In this document: positions 56,063-64,000 of the stretch, one piece after another
Numbering within the stretch: the stretch's first letter is position 1
Layout: each line of letters opens with the position of its first letter
Source of the DNA: Massilia rubra
Lineage (GTDB): Bacteria > Pseudomonadota > Gammaproteobacteria > Burkholderiales > Burkholderiaceae_D
Direction of reading: 5' to 3'
DNA: 64,000 nucleotides
Assembly: GCF_011682065.1 (NCBI RefSeq)
Contig: NZ_VUYU01000024.1
Span: 41,174 to 105,173 of the forward strand
Translations under genes and position numbers: made by a program
Notes under the pieces: generated by a model
The model's database searches: none
Told to the model about the DNA's origin: nothing
What the model saw: only the letters and a program-made list of their open reading frames with translations

Positions 56063-56095
56063 CCGTAAGCCCCGGATTTTTCAGGCTTTTTAAGG

Positions 56096-56298
56096 ATATC
56101 CACAAGAAGTGTGGATAACATTGTGGATAAGCCACCCCCGGCGCCGCTTAACGCCCGGATTTAAACGGGTTTCTACAAAATGCCCGTTCAAAAGGCAAAA
56201 AAAATCATGAATGAAATCAGGGACTTAAAACTGGTGCTGGCATTGTCACAAACTGTCCATTCGGCAAATTCCTACAAAAGAGCAAAACAGGGGATAAC
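56096..56298 (+). repeat. Intergenic element A with three DnaA-box-like sites
   Basis: ATATCCACA (56096-56104), TGTGGATAA (56110-56118) and TGTGGATAA (56122-56130); the last two are exact reverse DnaA boxes. They are followed by GGGTTTC-ACAAAATGC-like sequence, an A-rich stretch, TTCCTACAA (56269) and GGATAAC (56292). A diverged copy with the same order and nearly the same spacing lies at 59538. It occupies the gap between the HD gene and the REC-PAS gene. Confidence 0.65.
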
Positions 56299-56344
56299 TC
56301 GTGTGGTCTTTGACAAAGCGTGCCGCCTGGCATAGTGTGGCTGC

Positions 56345-57235
56345 ATGCCCGCTACCGCTTCCGACGACGCTATCAACGGCGACCTGTTCATCGAGGACGA
56401 CGACCCGTCCGAGTTGCTTGCGTCGCCAGCGCACGAAAAACCGCCCTGGCGCATCCTGATCGTGGACGACGATGTCGACGTCCACGTGGTCACCAAGTTT
56501 GCGCTCAGCAATACCCAGTTCCAGGGACGGCGCCTGGGCTTCCTGCACGCCTACAGCGGCAAGGAAGCGCTGGCTACCCTGCGCGCCACGCCCGACATTG
56601 CGCTGGTGCTACTTGATGTCATCATGGAAACGCCAGATGCCGGCCTGCAGGTGGCGCGCCAGGTGCGTTCCGATCTCCACAACGAACTCGTGCGTATCGT
56701 GCTGCGCACCGGCCAGCCTGGCCAGGCGCTGGAACACAGCATCATCTGCGATTACGATATCAACGATTTCTGGTCCAAGGCCGACCTGACCACACGCAAA
56801 TTGTTCACCACCGTGATCGCGTCGCTGCGCGCCTATGCCGGCCTGCAGGCGGCCGCCGCCGACCGGGCCGCGCTGCAAGCCCAGCTGGCCGAGGCGCGCG
56901 CGGTGCAGGAATTGATCGGGCAACAAGCCCTGGTGCTCACGCTCGATCCACAGGGGCGCATCCGCGACGCGAGCGATCGAGTCTGCGAGCTGAGCGGGAA
57001 GCGGCGCGACGAACTCATCGGACATGGGCTCGACGCCTTGCACGCGGCGCCGTTTCCCGAGCCGCTCGCCAGCGAGATCGAGCAGGCGCTGGCGCACGAT
57101 GGCGCCTGGTCGGGCGACATCCGCACGCAAGCGGCCGATGGCGCCGCCCTGCACCTGCGCTGCTCGGTGCAGGCGCTGAGCGAAGCGGGCGGTGCGCCCT
57201 ACGAATATGTGGCGGTGGCCACCGTGCTCGTGTAA
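56345..57235 (+). CDS. Response regulator with receiver and PAS domain
   Basis: 296 residues. Acidic N-terminus, then a receiver domain: WRILIVDDDVDVHVVTKFAL, ALVLLDVIMETPDAGLQVAR (phospho-Asp) and VRIVLRTGQPGQALEHSIIC, the variant seen in DUF3369-linked regulators. A helical linker (~165-200) leads to a PAS-like domain (ALVLTLDPQGRIRDASDRVC). There is no output domain such as HD-GYP or GGDEF after it, so it may be shortened or act through protein contacts. Ends 23 bases from the convergent helicase gene. Confidence 0.82.
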   Translation: MPATASDDAINGDLFIEDDDPSELLASPAHEKPPWRILIVDDDVDVHVVTKFALSNTQFQGRRLGFLHAYSGKEALATLRATPDIALVLLDVIMETPDAGLQVARQVRSDLHNELVRIVLRTGQPGQALEHSIICDYDINDFWSKADLTTRKLFTTVIASLRAYAGLQAAAADRAALQAQLAEARAVQELIGQQALVLTLDPQGRIRDASDRVCELSGKRRDELIGHGLDALHAAPFPEPLASEIEQALAHDGAWSGDIRTQAADGAALHLRCSVQALSEAGGAPYEYVAVATVLV

Positions 57236-57257
57236 CAGCGCCTGACGGCGGCCCAGC

Positions 57258-59387
57258 TTACTTCCAGGCGTTGCGCGCGCGATCGCGCACCAGCATGCGC
57301 ACGCTCTCGGGCATGGGTTTCCTGCTTTGAGCGGTGTCGGCCGTCATCCATACCGATTCGTCGAAATGCTTGAGCATGGCCGGGCTGATGAAGCGCGAAC
57401 GCGCCGCATACACATGCCGGTCGCCCATCTGCGCCTGCTGCTTGATGAAAAACCGGTTCGGCACCACCAGGTGCAGATGCTCCTTGGCGCGCGTCATGGC
57501 GACGTACAGCAGGCGCCGCTCCTCCTCGATATCGTCCGAATTGCCGGTGCTCATATCCGACGGAATGCAACCGTCCACCACGTTGAGCACATGCACCGAC
57601 TTCCACTCCTGCCCCTTGGAGGAATGGATGGTCGAGAGAATCAGGTAATCCTCGTCCAGATGAGGCGGCCCGGCGCGGTCGCTGGTCGCTTCGGGCGGGT
57701 CGAGGGTAATTTCGGCCAGAAAGGTTTCGCGCGAGCCATGACCGGAGGCCAAGCGCGCCAGCTGCTCCACGTCGGCCACGCGCACCTGCGCATCGTCATG
57801 CATGCGTTCGAGGTGCGGCAGATACCAGTTCTTGACCAGCTCGATATCGGCCGGCCAGCGCAAGCCCGGCGCACGCAGGGCACGGAACAGGGCCACGAAC
57901 TGCTCCCAGTCGCCGCCGCTTTTGGCGGGCGCGGCGAATTGCTCGACCGCGCGCAGCGGCTCGGCCGATTCGGCAACCGCATCGAGCAGGCGGGTGGCGG
58001 TGGCGGCGCCTATCCCGGGCACCAGTTGCACCACGCGAAAACCGGCCACCCTGCCGCTCGGATTCTGGGCAAAACGCAGCACCGCCAGCACATCCTTGAT
58101 GTGCGATGCTTCAAGGAACTTGAGGCCACCGAATTTGACGAAGGGAATGTTACGGCGCATGAGTTCAAGCTCCAGCGCGGCGCTGTGGCTGGCGGCGCGA
58201 AACAGCACCGCCTGCGCCTTGAGCGCCATGCCGGTTTCGCGGTGCTCCAGGATACGGTTGCAGACCCAGCGCGCCTGTTCGGCTTCGTCGGGAATGAGCA
58301 CCAGTTGCGGCAGGACGGTCGATACCTTGTCTGTCCACAAGGTCTTGGCGTGCCGTTCCAGCGCGGCGCCGATCACGGCGTTGGAGGCGTCCAGGATCGG
58401 CTGGGTCGAACGGTAGTTGCGGTCGAGGGTGACGATGCGCGCTTCCCGCGCGAATTGCTTGGGGAAATCGAGAATATTGCGCACCGTGGCGCCGCGGAAC
58501 GAATAGATCGACTGCGCATCGTCGCCGACCACCATCACGCCCTCCCCGCCGGGCTTCATGCCCATCAGAATGGCGGCCTGCAAGCGGTTGGTATCCTGGT
58601 ACTCGTCGACCAGCACATGATCGAACAAACCGCCGATGTGCAGACCCAGTTCCGCATCGGCCGCCATCTCCGCCCAAAACAGTAACAGATCGTCGTAATC
58701 GAGCACGTTCTGCTCTTGCTTGGCGTCCACGTAGGCGCCGAACAGCGTCTTGAGCTCGGCTTCCCACTCGCTGCACCATGGAAAAGTACTCTGGAGCACC
58801 AGCGCCAGCGCATCGCGGCTGTTGACCACGCGCGAGTAGATGGCCAGGCAGGTGCCCTTGAGGGGAAACCGTTTCTGGGTCTGGGTCAGGCCAATCTCGT
58901 GGCGCACCATGCCCATCAGGTCTTCCGAATCGCCGCGGTCGTGGATGGTGAACGATTCGTCCAGGCCGATGCGGCCGGCGTAGTCGCGCAGCAGGCGCGC
59001 GCCGATGCTGTGAAACGTGCCGGCCCAAGGCAGCGTGGCAGGCGCCTGGCCGCCGCGCACGCCCATGATCCGGTGCAATACATTACCGGCGCGCGTAGTC
59101 ATTTCGTTTGCGGCGCGGCGTGAAAATGTGAGCAACAGGATGCGCTGGGGATCGGCGCCGCTCGTGATCAGGCGCGCCACGCGGTGCGCCAGGGTATTGG
59201 TTTTGCCGGAGCCGGCGCCGGCGATCACCAGCAGGGGCCGCGCATCGGCCGGGGCCACGCCGATGTCATGCTCGACGGCGGCGCGCTGCGCGGGATTAAG
59301 ACTGGCGAAGGGATCGTCAACGGCGTCGGCGGGCACATCGGCGTGTAAAGCAGCGGTCATATCGGACATTCGAACTGGAGTTGACAT
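57258..59387 (-). CDS. UvrD/Rep-type ATP-dependent DNA helicase, SOS-regulated
   Basis: 709 residues if it starts at ATG 59387; ATGs at 59369 and 59360 are alternatives and none has a clear ribosome-binding site. The frame is open to 59489 but runs through the LexA box. Superfamily 1 motifs: FASLNPAQRAAVEHD, VIAGAGSGKTNTLAHRVARL (Walker A), LVDEYQDTNRLQA, VVGDDAQSIYSFRGA, LDRNYRST, ILSTIHSSKGQEWKSVHVLN and LYVAMTRAKEHL. It is a 3'-5' helicase. A LexA box directly upstream implies induction on DNA damage. Confidence 0.92.
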   Translation of the reverse strand: MSTPVRMSDMTAALHADVPADAVDDPFASLNPAQRAAVEHDIGVAPADARPLLVIAGAGSGKTNTLAHRVARLITSGADPQRILLLTFSRRAANEMTTRAGNVLHRIMGVRGGQAPATLPWAGTFHSIGARLLRDYAGRIGLDESFTIHDRGDSEDLMGMVRHEIGLTQTQKRFPLKGTCLAIYSRVVNSRDALALVLQSTFPWCSEWEAELKTLFGAYVDAKQEQNVLDYDDLLLFWAEMAADAELGLHIGGLFDHVLVDEYQDTNRLQAAILMGMKPGGEGVMVVGDDAQSIYSFRGATVRNILDFPKQFAREARIVTLDRNYRSTQPILDASNAVIGAALERHAKTLWTDKVSTVLPQLVLIPDEAEQARWVCNRILEHRETGMALKAQAVLFRAASHSAALELELMRRNIPFVKFGGLKFLEASHIKDVLAVLRFAQNPSGRVAGFRVVQLVPGIGAATATRLLDAVAESAEPLRAVEQFAAPAKSGGDWEQFVALFRALRAPGLRWPADIELVKNWYLPHLERMHDDAQVRVADVEQLARLASGHGSRETFLAEITLDPPEATSDRAGPPHLDEDYLILSTIHSSKGQEWKSVHVLNVVDGCIPSDMSTGNSDDIEEERRLLYVAMTRAKEHLHLVVPNRFFIKQQAQMGDRHVYAARSRFISPAMLKHFDESVWMTADTAQSRKPMPESVRMLVRDRARNAWK

Positions 59388-59389
59388 GA

Positions 59390-59405
59390 CTGTACATTTA
59401 TACAG
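59390..59405. promoter_or_regulatory. LexA box at the helicase start
   Basis: CTGT-ACATTTAT-ACAG matches CTGT-N8-ACAG. On the minus strand TATAAA (59397-59402) inside the box can serve as the -10 of the helicase. On the plus strand TTGACA (59381-59386) and TATTAT (59406-59411) flank it with a 19-base spacer. It shares the core CTGTACAT..ATACAG with the box at 6004. Confidence 0.8.
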
Positions 59406-59409
59406 TATT

Positions 59410-59514
59410 ATGACGCAAGTAAAAACGCTGACGATATTTTCCGTCGCGCGCCCCGCCGCGCCTGCGGCGTCGGTCGAAGCAACGCTCAAACATCCCCTTG
59501 CACGCGCTAAGTAG
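59410..59514 (+). CDS. Possible 34-residue ORF divergent from the helicase
   Basis: ATG 59410 starts five bases after the LexA box and reads MTQVKTLTIFSVARPAAPAA, then a short basic end, stop at 59514. There is no ribosome-binding site, and it would be translated only from a leaderless or upstream transcript. It may be spurious; listed because of its position. Confidence 0.25.
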   Translation: MTQVKTLTIFSVARPAAPAASVEATLKHPLARAK

Positions 59515-59537
59515 CCGTTTCTAAAGTACTTTTTGGG

Positions 59538-59734
59538 ATATCCACAATCGCTGTGGATAACTTTGTGGATAATCCCCCCTTGACAGTCCGCAAGCGTGTA
59601 ACGATGCGGGTTTCAACAAAATGCTCATTCGTGAGGCAGAAATTATTCCTATATAAATCAAGCGCTTACAAAGTCAATGGAGAAGGCGGTAAAAAATAAT
59701 AAGAAATTTCCTACAAGATTTTTTTGTGCATAAC
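59538..59734 (+). repeat. Intergenic element B with three DnaA-box-like sites
   Basis: ATATCCACA (59538-59546), TGTGGATAA (59552-59560) and TGTGGATAA (59564-59572), then GGGTTTC-ACAAAATGC, an A/T-rich region with TATATAAA, TTCCTACAA (59708) and GCATAAC (59728). Offsets from the first box are 170 and 190, against 173 and 196 in element A at 56096. Same orientation as element A. The rest of the gap to 59841 shows no convincing gene. Confidence 0.65.
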
Positions 59735-59841
59735 CGCCTGTTTTGCACGCAGCTCGGGAGGGGTGGTTCGATAACATTCTGATATGCACACAGCATCCGA
59801 CGCGCGCCTTGCGCCGGCCCCACAGCCCCACCGTGCACCGC

Positions 59842-60069
59842 TCAATGGTGGAGCGCTCCGCGCCGGCGCTCAGGTTCCAGCAACACCCGTTCGATCACGT
59901 CGGGATGGATATCCTGCGCTTTCAGGTACTCGATGGCGGACATGGTATTCCTGCTTGCCTGGACCGAGATGGCATGGTTGACGATGTCGCGCTGGCGCAG
60001 ATCCAAGCGTTGATAATTCGGTTCGGCCAGGGCGAGGCCGCCGCTGTCGTGGCGTTGCTGTCGATTCAT
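59842..60069 (-). CDS. Hypothetical protein, 75 residues
   Basis: ATG 60069 has AAGGA eight bases upstream, which favours this frame over overlapping ones on both strands. MNRQQRHDSGG, then NYQRLDLRQRDIVNHAISVQ and MSAIEYLKAQDIHPDVIERV: charged and helical, without signal or membrane segment. The C-terminal half could be a small helical DNA-binding-like unit. No family recognised. Confidence 0.6.
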   Translation of the reverse strand: MNRQQRHDSGGLALAEPNYQRLDLRQRDIVNHAISVQASRNTMSAIEYLKAQDIHPDVIERVLLEPERRRGALHH

Positions 60070-60310
60070 GTTGTAATTCCTTACAGGGCATGGCGAGAAC
60101 GTCGATGGGAACCCAAGTTGCTTAACGAGTATCCATCAATAAAGATCAAAGTCAATGTCAAGGTTCCATCGAAATGGCAAAAAATATGCTTCGGGCATAG
60201 TTTTTACGCGCCATATTTGTCTTCGGCAACGCAGCGCCGGACCCGATCGGGCGCTTTTAGAATGGCGGATCGCACCCGTGCGCATTCCATCCATCATTGC
60301 CGAGGACCTC

Positions 60311-60502
60311 ATGACGACCCCAACTGAAACAGTCAATACCGAACCCACCCTGAACCCCGGTGACGAAGCCGCACCTGGCACCCCCGGTGCGGCCGAGGAC
60401 ATCTGCGACGCCTGCAGCGGCAAGGGCAAGCTGGGCGACGGCGGCGCCTGCCCCGAATGCGGCGGCACGGGCCGGGTGATGCGCGGCATCGGCGGCGGCT
60501 GA
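60311..60502 (+). CDS. Small DnaJ-type zinc-finger protein
   Basis: 63 residues from ATG 60311; an open frame continues upstream without a site. After an acidic Thr/Pro-rich N-terminus comes CDACSGKGKL and CPECGGTGRV, two CxxCxGxG motifs like those of the DnaJ cysteine-rich domain, enough for one zinc. It may bind unfolded protein or serve as an RNA/DNA-associated adaptor. Ends 42 bases before the chromate transporter genes. Confidence 0.7.
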   Translation: MTTPTETVNTEPTLNPGDEAAPGTPGAAEDICDACSGKGKLGDGGACPECGGTGRVMRGIGGG

Positions 60503-60543
60503 GCCCGCATGGACAGGCGGACGGGCCGGCGCGATAATGGCGC

Positions 60544-61119
60544 ATGAGCAATCCGTCCCTGACCGAGCGTCCGCGTCCGCAATCGCTGACCGACCTGTTC
60601 GTTTCCTTCACCCTGCTGGCGCTGCAAGGCTTCGGAGGCGTGCTGGCGGTTGTGCAACGCGAGATTGTGGAGCGCAAGCAATGGCTGACCCATGAGGAAT
60701 TCCTGGAAGACTGGGCGGTCGCCCAGATCCTGCCGGGACCGAACGTGGTCAACCTGTCGATGATGATCGGCGGGCGCTATTTTGGCCTGGCCGGCGCGCT
60801 GTCGGCGCTGGCCGGCATGCTGGCCCTGCCGCTGGTGCTGGTACTGCTGCTGGCGCTGGTCCATGCGCGCTTTATCGACCATCCCGGCGTGGCCGGCGCC
60901 TTGCGCGGCATGGCGGCGGTGTCGGCCGGCATGATCGGCGCCGCCGGCCTGAAGCTGTCGCTGGCGCTCTCCCGCAACCCGATGCCGCAACTGTGGTGCT
61001 GGACCCTGTGCGTCATCGGCTTCGTGCTGGTGGCGCTGCTGCGCTTGCCGCTGATGGTCGTCTTGTTCGGCGTGGGCGGGCTGGCCTGCTTTCTCACCTA
61101 TCGCCGGCTGCGGCCATGA
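60544..61119 (+). CDS. Chromate transporter, N-terminal half-size subunit
   Basis: 191 residues. One CHR domain: LQGFGGVLAVVQREIVERKQ, WLTHEEFLEDWAVAQILPGP and NVVNLSMMIGGRYFGLAGAL, then several membrane helices. Short-chain CHR proteins work as pairs of unequal halves; the partner follows with an ATGA overlap (61116-61119). Proposed role: chromate (or sulfate-like oxyanion) efflux across the inner membrane. Confidence 0.9.
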   Translation: MSNPSLTERPRPQSLTDLFVSFTLLALQGFGGVLAVVQREIVERKQWLTHEEFLEDWAVAQILPGPNVVNLSMMIGGRYFGLAGALSALAGMLALPLVLVLLLALVHARFIDHPGVAGALRGMAAVSAGMIGAAGLKLSLALSRNPMPQLWCWTLCVIGFVLVALLRLPLMVVLFGVGGLACFLTYRRLRP

Positions 61120-61709
61120 GCGCGCCCGAGATCGTGCCGCAGATCGTGCTCAGCTGGAGCGACTGGCTCAGTCTGTTCGGACACTTCCTGATGCTCTCGC
61201 TGATGTCGGTCGGCGGCGCCATCTCGACCACGTCAGAGATGCATCGCTACCTGGTCGAGCAGCATCACTGGCTGAGCCAGGCGCAATTCAACAATGCCAT
61301 CGCCCTGGCCCAGGCCGCGCCGGGGCCGAACGTGCTGTTCGTCGCACTGATGGGCTGGCAAGTCGGCATGAACGCCGGCAGCACCGGGGCGGCCTTCCTG
61401 GGCGTGGCGGTGACCATGCTCGGCATCTTGCTGCCTTCGACCGTGCTGACCTGGTTCGCGGCGCAATGGGGCCATCGCAACCGCGACTTGCGGGCCGTGC
61501 GCGCCTTCAAGCAAGGCATGGCGCCGGTCGTCATCGCGCTGTTGCTCTCGACCAGCTGGCTCCTCGGCAGCGCCAGCCAGCGCTTCGCCACCGACTGGCC
61601 GCTGTGGCTGCTGACAGTGACGAGCGGACTGCTGATCTGGCGCACCAAACTCCATCTGCTGTGGCTACTGGCCGGCGGCGCCGTGCTCGGGTGGCTGCAA
61701 CTGGTGTAG
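61116..61709 (+). CDS. Chromate transporter, C-terminal half-size subunit
   Basis: 197 residues from ATG 61116, coupled to the previous gene. CHR domain: MSVGGAISTTSEMHRYLVEQ, WLSQAQFNNAIALAQAAPGP and NVLFVALMGWQVGMNAGSTG, followed by membrane helices such as TVLTWFAAQWG and LWLLTVTSGLLIW. Completes the two-subunit chromate transporter. Confidence 0.9.
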   Translation: MSAPEIVPQIVLSWSDWLSLFGHFLMLSLMSVGGAISTTSEMHRYLVEQHHWLSQAQFNNAIALAQAAPGPNVLFVALMGWQVGMNAGSTGAAFLGVAVTMLGILLPSTVLTWFAAQWGHRNRDLRAVRAFKQGMAPVVIALLLSTSWLLGSASQRFATDWPLWLLTVTSGLLIWRTKLHLLWLLAGGAVLGWLQLV

Positions 61710-61813
61710 CTTCCCGCCCCCGCCGGGGCGGCAAGCCGGGGCGACAAGTCAAGGCGACAAACTCTCCCGCGACAAGGCATACTTGCGCCACCATTCACCA
61801 CTTGGACCGACCG

Positions 61814-62653
61814 ATGCTCGAACTTTTATCAGAACACGCCTGTTTTGGCGGCGTACAGCGCTTTTACCGCCACGCATCGACGGCGATTGGACTGCCGATG
61901 CGCTTTTCCGCCTTCATCCCGGCGGTACCAGGCGGCCAGAAGCTGCCAGCGCTGTTTTACCTGGCCGGCCTGACCTGCACTGAAGAGACTTTTGCGACCA
62001 AGGCCGGCGCCCAGCGCGTGGCCGCGCGCGAAGGCCTGATCCTGATCGGCCCGGACACCAGTCCCCGTGGCGCCAACATTGCCGGCGAAACCGATGAGTG
62101 GGACTTCGGGGCCGGCGCGGGGTTTTACCTGGACGCCACCGAAGCGCCGTGGAGCAAGCATTACCGCATGTTCAGCTACCTGCTCGAACTGCACGCGCTG
62201 GTGGTGGCCGAATTGCCGGTTAACCCGGCCAAGGTCGGCATTTTCGGGCACTCGATGGGCGGCCACGGCGCGCTGGTGACGGCGTTGAAACGCCCGGACC
62301 TGTTTCGCTCGGTCTCGGCATTTGCACCGATTGCCGCCCCCACCCGCTGCCCTTGGGGCGAAAAGGCCTTCAGCGGCTACCTCGGCGCCGACCGGGACAG
62401 CTGGAAAGAATATGACGCCAGCGAACTGATGCTGACGATGGAAGCGCCCTTCCCCGGCGGCATTCTGATCGACCAGGGCCTGGCCGACAAGTTCCTGGAA
62501 CAGCAGCTGTATCCGCAAGCCTTTGAAGCGGCCTGCGTCAAAGCACGCCAGCCGCTCGAACTGCGCCGGCACGCCGGCTACGATCATGGCTACTACTTCA
62601 TTTCCACCTTCATGGAAGACCACCTGCGCTTCCATCGGGTGCAGTTAGGCTGA
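61814..62653 (+). CDS. fghA: S-formylglutathione hydrolase
   Basis: 279 residues from ATG 61814. Hydrolyses S-formylglutathione to formate and glutathione in formaldehyde detoxification. Esterase-D family features: ACFGGVQRFYRHASTAIGLP, LAGLTCTEETFATKAGAQRV, IGPDTSPRG, the nucleophile Ser in GHSMGGHGALV, the Asp in LIDQGLADKFL and the His in GYDHGYYF. The usual partner adhC is not adjacent. Confidence 0.95.
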   Translation: MLELLSEHACFGGVQRFYRHASTAIGLPMRFSAFIPAVPGGQKLPALFYLAGLTCTEETFATKAGAQRVAAREGLILIGPDTSPRGANIAGETDEWDFGAGAGFYLDATEAPWSKHYRMFSYLLELHALVVAELPVNPAKVGIFGHSMGGHGALVTALKRPDLFRSVSAFAPIAAPTRCPWGEKAFSGYLGADRDSWKEYDASELMLTMEAPFPGGILIDQGLADKFLEQQLYPQAFEAACVKARQPLELRRHAGYDHGYYFISTFMEDHLRFHRVQLG

Positions 62654-62706
62654 CCAGCGAGGCATGGCGCGCAGGCTTGTCCGGGCGCGCGCCATGCCTG
62701 TGCTCG

Positions 62707-63285
62707 CTACACCGTCCCCGCCGCCGGGCTGCTGCGTCCCGCATTGATGCGCGACCAGGTCCGCACGCGCACGGCCAACACGAGCATCAACACACCGGTA
62801 ACGATCGCATACACCCCGACCATGGCGGCCAGCAGGACGGCGCCGGCCCCGAGCGGAAACAGCAGGACGATCAGGCCGAACACGATCGACACCACGCCAC
62901 TGAGCAGCAACAGCCACTCGCCACGGATGAACTTGCGCACGCGGATGGCGATGACGATATCGAGCACGCCGCTGACCACGGCATTGGCCCCCATTAGCAG
63001 AATCAGCGTGAGCAAGGTGATGGCCGGGTTGAACGTGGCCAGCACGCCGACGGCCAGGCTGACGAGGCCGAGCAGCAACAGCATCCACCAGTGCCGGTCT
63101 TCGCCGCGGTATTTAATGGCGCCGAAGATCCAGACCGCGCCGCCCAGCAGCGCGAACGCGGCGAACAGGACCGCCAGGGTCAGCAGCGTGACCGCTGGCC
63201 ACGCAAGGGCAAGCACGCCGAACACAATGGCAATGGCGCCGCGCACAGCGAGCAACCACCAATTGCGCAGTAAAGTTTCGTTCAT
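62707..63285 (-). CDS. HdeD family membrane protein (DUF308)
   Basis: 192 residues with about six hydrophobic helices in repeated pairs: GAIAIVFGVLALAWPAVTLL, LLLLGLVSLAVGVLATFNPA and LLLLSGVVSIVFGLIVLLFP. The GxxxIxFGxxxLxxPxxTL pattern is the DUF308 repeat of HdeD, linked in E. coli to acid resistance. Inner membrane. Role here inferred only from the family. Confidence 0.92.
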   Translation of the reverse strand: MNETLLRNWWLLAVRGAIAIVFGVLALAWPAVTLLTLAVLFAAFALLGGAVWIFGAIKYRGEDRHWWMLLLLGLVSLAVGVLATFNPAITLLTLILLMGANAVVSGVLDIVIAIRVRKFIRGEWLLLLSGVVSIVFGLIVLLFPLGAGAVLLAAMVGVYAIVTGVLMLVLAVRVRTWSRINAGRSSPAAGTV

Positions 63286-63496
63286 GAAGGTCTCCTCCCT
63301 GCTGAATCAGACAGCGCCTGCGCGGTTTTGATCGGCGCGCAGACGCAAGCCCTGCGCCAGATCAATCGTGCGCCATAAAAAACCATGAAATGCGAATGGC
63401 GGCGGTCGCCGGACCCGATCGCGCCGGGCTTTGAAAAGAACATCATCATTTCTCGACATTCGTGCAACCGAAGTGCCGTTCACCTGTCGAAGAAGT

Positions 63497-63822
63497 ATGG
63501 AACCCCTCCGACACTTCAAAAACCGCACGCAGGCCGGCAAACTCCTGGCGCTGGCGCTGGCCCGCCACGCCGCTGGCGCCGACGCGCTGGTGCTGGCTTT
63601 GCCGCGCGGCGGCGTTCCGGTCGGCTTCGCCATCGCCAGGGCGCTCGGCCTTGCGCTCGACGTCCTGCTCGTGCGCAAGCTCGGCTTGCCCGGCCATGAG
63701 GAATACGCCATGGGCGCGGTCGCCAGCGGCGGTATCCGCGTGCTCAACAGCGCCGCCATCCGTGCGCACCGCGTTAGTGCGGCGCAAGTTGAGGCCGCCT
63801 GCGAACGCGCGCTGCGCGAGAT
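63497..63822 (+). CDS. Phosphoribosyltransferase-family protein, N-terminal part
   Basis: Starts at ATG 63497. HFKNRTQAGKLLALALARHA, LALPRGGVPVGFAIARALGL, DVLLVRKLGLPGHEEYAMGA, VASGGIRVLNSAAI: typical of the ~220-residue PRTase-like proteins often annotated as hydrolase/phosphoribosyltransferase. About 109 codons are readable before the sequence turns into pure G/C at 63823, so the PRPP-binding motif is missing from the window. Confidence 0.85.

Positions 63823-64000
<178 letters not shown>

Noticed and set aside
56096..59734. Chromosomal origin of replication
   Set aside because: Boxes are few, duplicated, and not next to dnaA, dnaN, rpmH or a rep gene.
59743..60327. Plus-strand open frame overlapping the 75-residue minus-strand gene
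   Set aside because: No ribosome-binding site and no coherent protein pattern, whereas the minus-strand frame has AAGGA at the right distance.

Overview
The window is a high-GC stretch of bacterial chromosome. Gene content and protein similarity suggest a betaproteobacterium of the Oxalobacteraceae (Massilia/Duganella/Janthinobacterium-like); this is inferred from protein style, since no rRNA operon or core marker is present. It starts inside an electron-transfer flavoprotein:ubiquinone oxidoreductase gene. It ends in 178 bases of pure G/C that look like a contig-end artefact and cut off a phosphoribosyltransferase gene.

Layout. 1-5.3 kb: ETF-QO end, a GGDEF/EAL protein, an amino-acid-type ABC permease and binding protein without an ATPase, and two small conserved proteins. 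5.3-8.3 kb: an accessory block opening with a tRNA-like element that has an oversized anticodon loop, followed by small orphan genes, a LexA-controlled promoter, an I78-type inhibitor and a frameshifted lipoprotein. 8.3-12.9 kb: cell-wall and transport genes (YcbK-like M15 peptidase, GNAT, sulfate-binding protein, PBP7-type endopeptidase). 13-21.9 kb: recC-recB-recD, coupled by ATGA overlaps. 22-29.5 kb: a CHASE hybrid kinase, a prolyl oligopeptidase, an ArsR/SRPBCC pair and a helical protein of unknown function. 29.5-31.3 kb: a quorum-sensing locus, luxI / rsaL-like / luxR, with a lux box and nested dyads. 31.7-39.4 kb: a coupled three-gene signalling operon: a REC-GGDEF-EAL regulator, a 1632-residue kinase with six 92-residue HAMP-type repeats, GAF and three receivers, and a CheR-like protein that has lost its SAM motif. 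39.5-40.9 kb: a lower-GC insert with an IS5-family remnant and a DUF1963 gene. 41-55.3 kb: M23 peptidase, AraC/DJ-1 regulator, SUKH-like protein, two GSTs, orphan GspF protein, YceI, rhodanese, a Cache-PAS-GGDEF-EAL protein, and a divergent LysR/MFS pair whose reading frames are both broken. 55.3-64 kb: HD hydrolase, REC-PAS regulator, a UvrD-like helicase behind a LexA box, split chromate transporter, S-formylglutathione hydrolase, HdeD and the cut PRTase.

Themes. Cyclic-di-GMP turnover looks divided. The two membrane- or PAS-linked proteins keep EAL residues but have degenerate GGDEF motifs, while the receiver-linked protein keeps GGDEF and has lost EAL residues. DNA repair is represented by RecBCD and an SOS-box helicase. 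The least explained features are the tRNA-like element at 5331, the duplicated array of three DnaA-box-like sites at 56.1 and 59.5 kb, and the structured leader before the HAMP-repeat operon. Three single-base frame breaks and the terminal poly-G mean part of the apparent gene decay may be sequencing error.
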